Below, in pieces: positions 7,640-15,023 of a stretch of 30,711 nt of DNA (its first letter is position 1; every line of letters starts with the position of its first letter). The position numbers and the translations under genes were made by a program. Below the pieces are notes generated by a model, which saw nothing but the letters and a program-made list of their open reading frames with translations, was not told the origin of the DNA and did not search any database. Source of the DNA: Methanosarcina sp. UBA5 (lineage in GTDB: Archaea; Halobacteriota; Methanosarcinia; Methanosarcinales; Methanosarcinaceae); contig NZ_DAVG01000049.1 in the NCBI RefSeq assembly GCF_002505485.1, positions 714 to 31,424 of the forward strand, given 5' to 3'.

Positions 7640-7651
7640 GGGGGTATTAGC

Positions 7652-8185
7652 ATGACTACTGTAGTGTCTAATAGAGATCAGGTAACCTTTTGCGAAATTG
7701 CGGATCATTACCACACTAATAAACTTCTGTTTGGCATTAAATATTTAAAAAACTGGATTTTGGAGCGGCTTGCCTCAAGCGCTCCCGTTCCTTCCTGGAG
7801 AGCTAAATTACACAGGATGCGGGGTGTAAATCTCGGAGAGAATGTATATGTCGGCTATGACGTGATTTTTGATAGGATTCACCCTGAATTAATTACGGTA
7901 GGGGATTATGCTGAAATCGGCGATCGGTGCATACTATCTGCACATTCGAGAGGGAGTTTGACTACAAGACAGGCATATCCGAGAACTACGGATCCCATAA
8001 AAATCGGACGCGGAGCTCTTGTGAATTCGGGATGTATAATCACGCAGGGTGTCGAAATTGGGGAAAACTCAATAATAGGTATCGGATCCGTAGTTACCCG
8101 TGATATTTCTCCAAATAGTCTTGCTCTGGGCTATCCTGCAAGGGTTGTTAAAAAACTTGAAGGTGTAGGTGAACTTAAAACCTAA
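7652..8185 (+). CDS. Left-handed beta-helix (hexapeptide repeat) acyltransferase
   Basis: A 177-residue protein with hexapeptide repeats such as IGRGALVNSGCIITQGVEIGENSIIGIGSVVTRDI, split here by description: IGRGALVNSGCIITQG, VEIGENSIIGIGSVV and the closing LGYPARVVKKLE, typical of the LbH superfamily. Such enzymes are usually cytoplasmic trimers that O- or N-acetylate sugars or small molecules with an acyl donor. A histidine in LSAHSRG (about 96-98) sits where the catalytic His is often found. The first 55 residues form a helical extension. ATG 7652 follows GGGGGT, as in the ACP and NadE-like genes. It is the last gene of the plus-strand set and ends in a convergent junction with the membrane hydrolase gene. 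Confidence 0.82.
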   Translation: MTTVVSNRDQVTFCEIADHYHTNKLLFGIKYLKNWILERLASSAPVPSWRAKLHRMRGVNLGENVYVGYDVIFDRIHPELITVGDYAEIGDRCILSAHSRGSLTTRQAYPRTTDPIKIGRGALVNSGCIITQGVEIGENSIIGIGSVVTRDISPNSLALGYPARVVKKLEGVGELKT

Positions 8186-8190
8186 TTTAA

Positions 8191-8278
8191 ACACCTTTAC
8201 TGTTCTATTTTTTGACTATACAGTTTAGCTTTAAATACCTTTACTGTTTTATTTTTCGGCTTTGTAGTTTAGCTCAAA
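8191..8278. repeat. 44-bp tandem duplication spanning the 3' end of the membrane hydrolase gene
   Basis: Copies 8191-8234 and 8235-8278 are directly adjacent and match at about 35 of 44 positions by my count. The right copy contains the last codons and stop of the minus-strand gene ending at 8249; the left copy is a decayed duplicate of that tail lying after the stop. Confidence 0.75.
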
Positions 8279-8833
8279 ACCGTACTTACTCAGGGCAAAG
8301 AGTGCCATCATTATTATGAAACAAACGAAAAAGACCGATACAAAAGATGCCATCAGGTAATCAAAGATTCCGGTTCCCCGAAAACCTATGTCCATCATTG
8401 AAAATACACTGATATTGTTCTCGTATAAAGGATAAAGGTACTCGCAGCCGCCTTCACTAATGTCATCGAGCAACAGGTGCGAAGCAAAAGCAGCCTCTGC
8501 AAGAATTCCGAGATACATTGCCTTGCCAGACTCCCTGTATTTAGCATATCCTGCAACGATCCCGAACAGGACTGCGGGAAGACTAAATAAAAGCGAATGG
8601 GTTGGAATCGGGCCGGCCCAGCAATGCTCCATAGTACCGTTTACGAGCAGGCTGTGAATGATCATAATATCCGGGAATAAGGAACAGATACTGCCCACGA
8701 ACAGCAGAAATAGTAAATGCGTTGAACCTTTAAGAGAGAGTTCCCCTCGAAAAAGCGATCTTGCAGCAGCATAGACTGCTACTGCACTGATACAGAATAC
8801 AAAGAATAACACATGTACGATCGGGTAGGGCAT
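8249..8833 (-). CDS. YdjM/DUF457-like membrane-bound metal-dependent hydrolase
   Basis: A 194-residue membrane protein with several hydrophobic segments and the conserved polar motifs of the YdjM (DUF457) family: an early His (H7, MPYPIVHVL), FPD (53-55), PTHS (77-80) and HLLLDD (119-124), followed by a YPLY segment. Family members are called metal-dependent hydrolases from these motifs; the substrate is not known. ATG 8833 was chosen because MPYPIVHVLFF matches typical family starts; a TTG at 8899 would add 22 poorly fitting residues. The 3' end lies within the tandem duplication at 8191-8278. The gene converges on the acyltransferase gene. Confidence 0.75.
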   Translation of the reverse strand: MPYPIVHVLFFVFCISAVAVYAAARSLFRGELSLKGSTHLLFLLFVGSICSLFPDIMIIHSLLVNGTMEHCWAGPIPTHSLLFSLPAVLFGIVAGYAKYRESGKAMYLGILAEAAFASHLLLDDISEGGCEYLYPLYENNISVFSMMDIGFRGTGIFDYLMASFVSVFFVCFIIMMALFALSKYGFELNYKAEK

Positions 8834-9038
8834 AAGAAAACACTTGTAATTCTCTAAAGAGATAGACAGTTTTAAAGTTAGAGAAGAGTTGGCCCCCAAA
8901 CTACTTAATATTTTTTAAGATTGCAAATCCGGGAAATATTTCTTCGCACAAAGATCTTTTTGTAGGAGTTAGTTACTTCAAAGACGCCACGATTCAGGAA
9001 AGAATTTTACTTGCCCGCTTTTTCGCCCCGAATCCTCC

Positions 9039-10100
9039 TTAAAGAGGAATTAGCTCGACAAGCATTCCATCCTCGAATGGGTACCTTTCAATAATAACAA
9101 GCCTTGATCCGGAAGGTTCTAATTCTTCTTTGATGCCTTCTTTTAATTCATCAAGTACCCACCAGGCGATCTCGATCTTCCCGTTTTTTATTTCAAACAA
9201 TTCAGATGGGATTTCCATGCCCTGCAAAGTTTTTCCTGCAAGCTCCTGGTCTCCCCCTTCAATTGCCCCATATACCAGAGTGCCGTCTTCCGTGATTTCG
9301 TCAAACTCTCTTGCAGTATTCTTTGCGATCCGCTGAAATCTTTTGCGGAGCTGGACTGCGTCCTTATAAATTGAGGAACAAAAGTGGGCCTTTTTACATT
9401 TCGCGAAGGCGATCCTGCCAAATTTACAGGATCCGGCAGCCGCACTGGACGTGTCGGATTCAAGGCAAAAGCCATTTTTCAGGAGGGCTTCGGAGTTATT
9501 ATCGGAAAACTCCAGTTCATTCAGGTTAAGGAAAACTCCCATTTCTTCCGCAAAAGCTGCAACTTTTTCTGCTCCTTCAAGGGCAGGAATCTCAATTCCG
9601 GATTCGATTCCGAGCTCTTTTGCATTTTGCAGAGCATCTGCGTATTGACTGTTTTTAAGATCTATCCAGCATTTCTGCGGCGGATGTAAACGGATTTCAT
9701 CAAGGCCTGCGTCTGCGAGCTTTTCAAGGATCTCCCTGTTAGGGGCCAGGGAAGTATAGAGATGGATGTGGTGCCTTTTTCCGAAAGAAGCCTTGAGCAT
9801 TCGGATATAGTGCAGGACTCTTTCGGTTTTCAGCAAGGGCTCTCCGCCTGTAATTCCTGTTCCTAGAGCATTCATAAGCTCAGCTTCTTTCAGTAAATCT
9901 TCATCACTGGTTATAGGTCTTTCATTCGCAAAAACAAGGTCTTTTCCTCGCCTTTCATCAGAAAGCGGACAGTAAAAACAGCTCTTAGAGCACAGACCTG
10001 TTACAAAAAGTACCATTTTGGCCCCCTCTTGGCAGAGTCTACACCCTTCAGAAAGATAACTGTAAAAGGAGCCGGTTTCGTCTTCAGTGAACGTTTCCAT
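9039..10100 (-). CDS. Radical SAM protein, COG2108 family
   Basis: A 353-residue radical SAM enzyme. The cluster motif C37-x3-C41-x2-C44 (TGLCSKSCFYCPL) binds the SAM-coordinated [4Fe-4S] cluster; GITGGEPLL follows near residue 98, the usual SAM-binding GGE element. C20/C23 just upstream (EGCRLCQEGAK) and cysteines in SCKFGRIAFAKCKKAHFC are likely auxiliary metal ligands. It matches my recollection of COG2108, an uncharacterised group common in methanogens; the reaction is unknown. The start at ATG 10100 is preceded by AGGTTGA and a TATA box about 25 bases upstream, so the leader is very short. It is divergent from the ferredoxin-cyclase pair, a possible electron donor. Confidence 0.82.
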   Translation of the reverse strand: METFTEDETGSFYSYLSEGCRLCQEGAKMVLFVTGLCSKSCFYCPLSDERRGKDLVFANERPITSDEDLLKEAELMNALGTGITGGEPLLKTERVLHYIRMLKASFGKRHHIHLYTSLAPNREILEKLADAGLDEIRLHPPQKCWIDLKNSQYADALQNAKELGIESGIEIPALEGAEKVAAFAEEMGVFLNLNELEFSDNNSEALLKNGFCLESDTSSAAAGSCKFGRIAFAKCKKAHFCSSIYKDAVQLRKRFQRIAKNTAREFDEITEDGTLVYGAIEGGDQELAGKTLQGMEIPSELFEIKNGKIEIAWWVLDELKEGIKEELEPSGSRLVIIERYPFEDGMLVELIPL

Positions 10101-10120
10101 ATTTCAACCTGCATATTCGT

Positions 10121-10132
10121 TTTTTATATATA
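10121..10132 (-). promoter_or_regulatory. TATA box of the radical SAM gene
   Basis: On the minus strand the sequence reads TTATATATAAAA, ending about 21 bases before the ATG at 10100. Transcription would start almost at the start codon. Confidence 0.5.
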
Positions 10133-10172
10133 AGGCTTGTTTTGGGTCTTTATACTTCAATATGGAGACACC

Positions 10173-10181
10173 TTTATAAAG
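10173..10181 (+). promoter_or_regulatory. TATA box of the ferredoxin-cyclase operon
   Basis: TTTATAAAG lies about 55 bases upstream of the ferredoxin ATG, placing the predicted transcription start near 10200. Confidence 0.4.
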
Positions 10182-10232
10182 AGGGTGCGTTTCTCAGAAA
10201 CTGATATATCATAGGGTGCTAAAGGTTCACTG

Positions 10233-10418
10233 ATGTCAGAACAAAATGGATACGTCGTGGTTTTCGGCTGTAAAAGATGCGGAAAATGCAAAGATGTTTG
10301 TCCTGTGGGCGCAATTTATGAGGAAAATGAACTTGCGAAAATTGACCCCATAAAATGCACCCTTTGTATGAAATGCATAGATGAGTGCACGAACAGATCC
10401 ATTATCTATATGGAATAA
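10233..10418 (+). CDS. Small 2[4Fe-4S] ferredoxin
   Basis: A 61-residue electron carrier with two classic clusters: CKRCGKCKDVCP (residues 13-24) and CTLCMKCIDECT (42-53). It should carry two low-potential [4Fe-4S] clusters in the cytoplasm. Its stop is 17 bases before the cyclase-family start, indicating an operon, and it is divergent from the radical SAM enzyme, for which it could supply electrons. Partner assignment is inference. Confidence 0.9.
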   Translation: MSEQNGYVVVFGCKRCGKCKDVCPVGAIYEENELAKIDPIKCTLCMKCIDECTNRSIIYME

Positions 10419-10435
10419 GATTTAAAGGTGTTAAT

Positions 10436-11221
10436 ATGGGAAAGACTCCGATTAACTTGAAAGGGATTCCTACTAACTTGGAAGAAACTCAGGCTGAGGT
10501 GGAAAAGCTAAAAGTTCATGGAAAAATTATAGATATTACAACCCCAATTTCCCCTCTTACACAGACTTTTCCCGGAGACCCGACACCTGCAATTGAAAGG
10601 GTCTGTACTCTTGAAGAAGAAGGATGTACTGTCTCAAAGTTAAGTTTTGGAAGCCATACAGGCACTCATGTCGATGCTCCTTCTCATGTCCTGAAAAACG
10701 GCCTTACTGTTGACAAACTGGAACTCAAAAACCTCATGGGCGCGGCCCTTATTCTCGATTTTTCATCACTATCAGGCGAACTGACTGCTGGCATTCTTGA
10801 AAAGGCCTTCCGGAACATGGGAGCTCCTGAAAATATCCAGATTCTCCTTCTGAAGACAGAAGCTTTTTTCCGAAAACAAGGAAAGACAGGTGAGTTCAGT
10901 TTCTCAGGCGCAGAGTCCGGTTCTCAAGACATGGAACCTGGGAAGGAAAAACCTAGCTCCGCATACCTTGACGAAAGTGGAGCAGCCTGGATTGTCGAAA
11001 AAGGCTTCAAGACGATCGGGATTGATGGTTTTTCCGTGGATGACATCGATTCAGAAACCCTACCTGCTCATCATATCCTTCTTTCAGGTAATTTGAACGT
11101 AGTAGAATGCCTTGAATTCAGCTCCATAGAAGCAGGAATATATTTCTTCCTCTGCCTTCCCCTCAAAATTGAAGGTTGTGACGGTGCTCCTGCAAGAGCC
11201 TTATTGATTTCTTACTCTTGA
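10436..11221 (+). CDS. Cyclase-family (kynurenine formamidase-like) metal hydrolase
   Basis: A 261-residue protein of the PF04199 cyclase/KynB-like family. The metal-binding signature HTGTHVDAPSH (H74, H78, D80, H84) is complete, with IIDITTPISPLTQTFPGDP near the N-terminus as usual. Family members hydrolyse amides such as formylkynurenine or act as polyketide-type cyclases or isatin hydrolases; the substrate here is unknown. ATG 10436 was preferred over an upstream in-frame ATG at 10385 because it follows AAAGGTG at a good spacing and the longer form would overlap the ferredoxin. A Gly/Ser/Glu-rich stretch at about 153-175 looks like a loop insertion. Confidence 0.8.
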   Translation: MGKTPINLKGIPTNLEETQAEVEKLKVHGKIIDITTPISPLTQTFPGDPTPAIERVCTLEEEGCTVSKLSFGSHTGTHVDAPSHVLKNGLTVDKLELKNLMGAALILDFSSLSGELTAGILEKAFRNMGAPENIQILLLKTEAFFRKQGKTGEFSFSGAESGSQDMEPGKEKPSSAYLDESGAAWIVEKGFKTIGIDGFSVDDIDSETLPAHHILLSGNLNVVECLEFSSIEAGIYFFLCLPLKIEGCDGAPARALLISYS

Positions 11222-11265
11222 TTTCACACTTTTGATTTTTTTGTTTCTGAATTTCCAGGCATCCT

Positions 11266-11850
11266 TCAAAAATGAGACATCGTGTACCTTATCCCGCTCT
11301 GTGTGACCAGCTCAGGCAGGAACTCTCCTGAAACCGGTATTCGATTACGACTCCCGTTTTTTCAAGAGATAACGGTGTCAGAGAGTTTTCCTGGCTCCCT
11401 GAAGGCATCCATATTCTTTCTGAATCCTGCCCGCCTTTTATAAAGTGTACCGGCTTTCTTTCAAGAAATAATCTCTTTTTAACTCCATTATTATACTGGT
11501 AGATAATTGTATTATTTTCAAGAGTCCATTCTAAGTCGCTCAGTTGCCCATTGCATTCAGGATCAGGGTTCTACTCCGAAGCTAATATACCTGACTGAAG
11601 CAAGAAAGGAAAATTTGAGGGTACACATTGTTTCCTCAGGACTGTGACTCTCAGCAGAATCTCGGGCATACCTTTCCTGAATTGAACGGATCGATAGGGA
11701 AGCAGCCTCGGCCTGGGATTTAATTTCCGCATCTTCAAGAACAGGACTCACCGTATGCCAGGCCTGAGCTACCAGAATAAGCACTGCCGCAAGCAGCCCG
11801 AGATATACAACGAGTTTTAGTAAGAGAGTATCTGCAGCCTTGGGTCTGAG
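11266..11850 (-). pseudogene. Decayed gene for a membrane-anchored, pilin-like or secreted protein
   Basis: Reading leftward, one frame from about 11850 encodes a single hydrophobic helix (LLKLVVYLGLLAAVLILVAQ) followed by a polar segment, and stops at TGA 11563-11565. A one-base shift near 11566 continues coherent coding with DPECNGQLSDLEW, NNTIIYQYNNGVKK and SGSQENSLTPLSLEKTG. A second shift near 11330 would extend to a TGA at 11266-11268 (ELVTQSGIRYTMSHF). No start codon remains in frame after the TGA at 11851-11853. One N-terminal transmembrane helix plus an extracellular domain resembles archaeal pilin-like surface proteins, but the family is not identified. Sequencing error could explain a single shift, though not also the missing start. 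Confidence 0.6.
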
Positions 11851-11920
11851 TCAAGATATCTCATCAAAGAGTTAACATGTGGCATACACTAAAAAATTTT
11901 ATTTGCCTTCATAACAGATA

Positions 11921-12036
11921 ATCCTTGATAACAGCATCTTTGATTAATAGATCATCTTTGATTAACATACAATTTTTCACAAAAGTAGAGTTAAATCGCA
12001 CATATTGGATTAGCAGACAGTCCTCGATTAACAGAA
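11921..12036. repeat. Degenerate TTTGATTAA-type repeats
   Basis: Units near 11921, 11936, 11954, 12003 and 12021 share the pattern ATCTTTGATTAACAG, with period 15-18 in the first three. They fill the AT-rich gap before the hypothetical gene at 12206. Confidence 0.55.
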
Positions 12037-12205
12037 AAGCTGTGAGAATAACAAAGTAAAAGAAAACTTGAAGGATAAAGAACAAATTAAAACATAAACA
12101 ATAAAGAAGAAAAGAATAAATCGCCAAAGGATAAAATTACATAATATCAAAAGATAATGAAAAATACACGGAGGGTTTGGGATAGAAGAAGAATGTAACG
12201 AAAAC

Positions 12206-12652
12206 GTGCTCTATGTGCCTTTTTCTGAAGAACAGCTTGCCGAAATAAAGAAGTACGCGAGCATCAGTGGCATGGAAGTTGAAGAATTTATAAAGAGTGT
12301 TTGTCTGACTCACTGTCTCCAGCAAATGGAATGCCTTTATGGGGAAAAGTCAGAAGCATCTGAGGCTGCAGGAGGCGCTGAAAAACCGGAAAGTGGAATC
12401 GAAGTAGCAAGGAAAGTTGAGTTTAAAGGCCAAAAGCTGGGCTCGATTTCAAAAGAACTGCCTGCCTCAACCTCAAAAGATCTACTTGATGGACCGCTCG
12501 TTCTGGACCAGCAGTGTATTATGGATTTATTTGCAATCAAACGAGAATTTGGTAATCTTTCGAATAATGAGATTATTACTATCGCTCTGAAACTAGGTCT
12601 GAACCAGCTCGATATAGCTCTTGGTCTACTTAAAAATAAACTAAAAGAATGA
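12206..12652 (+). CDS. Hypothetical protein, possible non-canonical ATA start at 12182
   Basis: I do not recognise this 148-residue protein. An N-terminal helical part (VPFSEEQLAEIKKYAS, then EVEEFIKSVC) loosely recalls ribbon-helix-helix or antitoxin-like proteins. A low-complexity linker rich in Glu, Ala and Ser follows, and the C-terminal helical part (about 97-148) is hydrophobic-patterned. GTG 12206 has no Shine-Dalgarno sequence. Eight codons upstream in frame, a strong GGAGGG (12170-12175) sits six bases before an ATA at 12182, and the codons between (IEEECNEN) look coding, so translation may begin at ATA or at an ATG mutated to ATA. The gene ends just before a hairpin terminator. Confidence 0.6.
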   Translation: MLYVPFSEEQLAEIKKYASISGMEVEEFIKSVCLTHCLQQMECLYGEKSEASEAAGGAEKPESGIEVARKVEFKGQKLGSISKELPASTSKDLLDGPLVLDQQCIMDLFAIKREFGNLSNNEIITIALKLGLNQLDIALGLLKNKLKE

Positions 12653-12674
12653 AGAAAAGTATGGGAAAAAAGGG

Positions 12675-12700
12675 AAGGATTGATATAAACAATCCTTTTT
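12675..12700 (+). terminator. Hairpin plus T-run after the hypothetical gene
   Basis: AAGGATTG and CAATCCTT form a perfect 8-bp stem around a 7-base loop, followed by a T-run. It lies 22 bases after the stop at 12652, between convergent genes. Confidence 0.6.
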
Positions 12701-12750
12701 AGGCAGTTTTTCTGCGGCTGCGGTTTATTAATTCATACTGTCAGACTTGC

Positions 12751-12783
12751 TGTCAAGCCTTAATGTCAAGCCTTAATGTCAAG
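12751..12783. repeat. Perfect 13-bp tandem repeat, 2.5 copies
   Basis: TGTCAAGCCTTAA occurs at 12751-12763 and 12764-12776, followed by a partial copy TGTCAAG at 12777-12783. It lies between convergent genes. Confidence 0.85.
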
Positions 12784-12829
12784 TTTTTTGTACATTCTTA
12801 CTTTGAAGTCTTGATATCAAATTTTGCTG

Positions 12830-13393
12830 TCAGATTTTTTCAAGTTTACCCTTATACCATTCCAGGAAACTGTCAATGGCCCTGCGCCGGTGGGAAACTT
12901 TATTTTTCTCGACGTCCCCAAGTTCCCCGAAGGTTATTCCCTGGTATTCGAAAATAGGGTCATACCCAAAACCGCCTGTGCCTCTTTCTTCATATGCTAT
13001 TTTCCCTTCAACTATACCTGGAAAAACCAGAGGTTCTTTTCCGGGCTCGCAATATCCGATAACGGTCTTAAAATACGCTGTCCTGTTGGTTTCCCCTTCC
13101 ATGAGCTTAAGCACTTTCGGGTTTCCGAGTGTGTCCTCTATAAAACGAGAGTAAGGACCTGGAAAGCCGTTTAAAGCTTTTATGAAAATTCCGGAATCGT
13201 CTACCATTGCAGGCATGTTCAGTCTGTTAGCAACATATTGCGCTCCATAGGCTGCAATGGGCTCAAGATCGTCTTCCTGAAGTTCGGGATAGCCGTTTTT
13301 ATCCTGGATTACTTCAATTCCGAAAGTCCTGAGGATGTCCCTTACCTCGGCAAACTTGCCTTTGTTTCCTGTAACAAATACGAGCTTATGCAT
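12830..13393 (-). CDS. rdgB: XTP/dITP diphosphatase (RdgB/HAM1 family)
   Basis: The enzyme hydrolyses non-canonical purine nucleoside triphosphates (XTP, ITP, dITP) to monophosphates, keeping them out of DNA and RNA. The 187-residue protein has the family motifs VTGNKGK (7-13), VDDSGIFIKALNGFPGPYS (64-82, metal and base binding), GFGYDPIF (141-148) and SHRRRA (167-172). ATG 13393 gives the standard N-terminus MHKLVFVTGN; upstream codons would add an unrelated tail. The start overlaps the end of the Kae1-Bud32 gene by 8 bases, so the two are translationally coupled, a neighbourhood also known in other archaea. Confidence 0.93.
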   Translation of the reverse strand: MHKLVFVTGNKGKFAEVRDILRTFGIEVIQDKNGYPELQEDDLEPIAAYGAQYVANRLNMPAMVDDSGIFIKALNGFPGPYSRFIEDTLGNPKVLKLMEGETNRTAYFKTVIGYCEPGKEPLVFPGIVEGKIAYEERGTGGFGYDPIFEYQGITFGELGDVEKNKVSHRRRAIDSFLEWYKGKLEKI

Positions 13394-15023
13394 AACGAGC
13401 CCTCTTTTTAATTTCTTCAACGCGCTTGAGTACATCCTCTGAATCTATAAAAGTACGCTGGTACCCTCTGTTGAAAGCTTCTATAAGGGCCTGGTGGTTG
13501 CGGTGAGTACTCTCAAAGGTCTGGAAAAGTACATGGACATCAACCCCTCTGGCCTCAAGGCCCTTGTCGAAATACGCAAGCCCGAAATCAAGGAGATAAA
13601 GCCTTTCGCTTGCAAGCAGTAGGTTTGAGGTTGTCAGATCGCCATGAATTATACCTGCACTATGGAGTTTTCCTACAAGCTCTCCCACTTTTTCGGAAAT
13701 CTCAGGAGTAATCAGGTATTTTATGGGAATGCCATCAATATACTGCATCTTGAGCTTGAAATCTTCCACGTCATAGATAATTGGCGTAGAAACCCCACTG
13801 CGTCGGGCTTCAGACATCAGGCGGGCTTCTGTCCGGTTTCTCTCGGCCCTGATCCTTTCATCAATTTCTTTATGCCTGTAAGCTTTCGGAACTCTTTCCT
13901 TAATAAGCACTTTCTTTCCTTCAGGCCCGTCTTCGAGGTAAACAACAGCTTCGGCCCCGTTGTCCAGCGTTTCTCCAATTTGAAGTGAAGTTCCGGGAAG
14001 GATTTCAGGGATCTTTTTCATCTCTTTTTCCCTGATCCAAGTCACTTTTACATCATCAGTCCGATAACTCGGGTTTACGCGAGAATCTTCAAGGGAAAGG
14101 GTGTTTCCGGATTTATACATAAGAAGCCCGGTGTATGCGATCATTGTCCCGTTATCTCCCATAAAGCGTTTTTCGGGCACATAGAATTTCGCGCCTCTGG
14201 CTTCGCACATATCGTTTAACATTTCTCGGAGTCTTGTGTTTGCCCCAACTCCTCCTGCCAGCAAGACTTCTTTTTTTCCGGTGTGAGCAAGAGCTCGCTC
14301 TGCAACCTCAACAACCATTGCAAAAGCCGTTTCCTGATAAGAATAGCAGACATCTTCAATAGAAGCTTTTTTCAAGGCTTCACTGGCTGCCGTGGAAAGC
14401 CCGGAAAAGGAAAGGTCCATACCTTTTATCACATAAGGAAGATGAATATACCTTTTTGCGTTCTTTGCATAGGCCTCGATCTTTGGCCCTCCAGGATGCG
14501 GCAGGCCAGCCCCCCGCGCAAACTTATCAAGGGCATTTCCAAGCCCTATATCCAGGGTTTCCCCAAAGACTCTGTACCTTCCTCCCATATAGGAAATAAC
14601 CTGAGAATTGGCCCCGCTTACGTAAAGAACGACAGGGTCCGTTGCAGGCGTTCTCCAGATCCCGATTTCTATATGGGCAATGCAGTGATTGACCCCTATC
14701 AGAGGAGCGCCCAGGGATATGGAAAGCATTCTGGCTGCCGTTGCAACCGTTCTCAGGCAAGGCCCAAGCCCAGGCCCCTGGGAGAAAGCTATTCCATCAA
14801 TTTCTGAAGGGTTTACTCCCTTTTCTTTTGCTTCTGCAAGAAGCCTCTTTATAACGCTGGCTGCATACTTTGCATGATGCTGGGCTGCTTCCCTGGGGTG
14901 AATCCCTCCAGTTTTGGGTTTGTAGGTCTCTGTGACCTCGGCAATAATTTCGGTCTCGGTCACGATTGCGGCACTCAGGTTCCAGGCAGTGCCCTCGATT
15001 CCAAGGATGAACGTGTTTTTCAA
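13386..15023 (-). CDS. kae1-bud32: Kae1-Bud32 fusion (tRNA t6A biosynthesis, KEOPS complex)
   Basis: This 545-residue protein joins two KEOPS subunits. Residues 1-325 are Kae1, which transfers threonylcarbamoyl to A37 of ANN-decoding tRNAs: HPREAAQHH (42-50), the metal ligands H113 and H117 in NHCIAH, GPGLGPCLR (83-91) and GDNGTMIA (289-296). Residues about 340-545 are the small kinase/ATPase Bud32, with GIIHGDLTTSN (457-467) and the DFG motif at 479-481. The fusion is known from Methanocaldococcus and related methanogens. The start is a TTG at 15023: a TAA lies two codons upstream (15027-15029) and the next residues, LGIEGTAWN, begin the conserved domain immediately. It is followed by rdgB with overlapping ends. 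Confidence 0.95.
   Translation of the reverse strand: MKNTFILGIEGTAWNLSAAIVTETEIIAEVTETYKPKTGGIHPREAAQHHAKYAASVIKRLLAEAKEKGVNPSEIDGIAFSQGPGLGPCLRTVATAARMLSISLGAPLIGVNHCIAHIEIGIWRTPATDPVVLYVSGANSQVISYMGGRYRVFGETLDIGLGNALDKFARGAGLPHPGGPKIEAYAKNAKRYIHLPYVIKGMDLSFSGLSTAASEALKKASIEDVCYSYQETAFAMVVEVAERALAHTGKKEVLLAGGVGANTRLREMLNDMCEARGAKFYVPEKRFMGDNGTMIAYTGLLMYKSGNTLSLEDSRVNPSYRTDDVKVTWIREKEMKKIPEILPGTSLQIGETLDNGAEAVVYLEDGPEGKKVLIKERVPKAYRHKEIDERIRAERNRTEARLMSEARRSGVSTPIIYDVEDFKLKMQYIDGIPIKYLITPEISEKVGELVGKLHSAGIIHGDLTTSNLLLASERLYLLDFGLAYFDKGLEARGVDVHVLFQTFESTHRNHQALIEAFNRGYQRTFIDSEDVLKRVEEIKKRARYA

Noticed and set aside
11563..11784. Independent 73-residue membrane protein
   Set aside because: Its coding continues in another frame downstream of the stop and it lacks a proper start, so it is better read as part of a decayed gene.
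11266..11850. Pyrrolysine read-through of stop codons, as Methanosarcina uses amber codons
   Set aside because: The interrupting stops are TGA and TAA with a frame change, not in-frame TAG.
14283..14807. 174-codon plus-strand frame inside the Kae1-Bud32 gene
   Set aside because: Kae1 motifs on the minus strand are unambiguous; the opposite frame is a by-product of codon bias.
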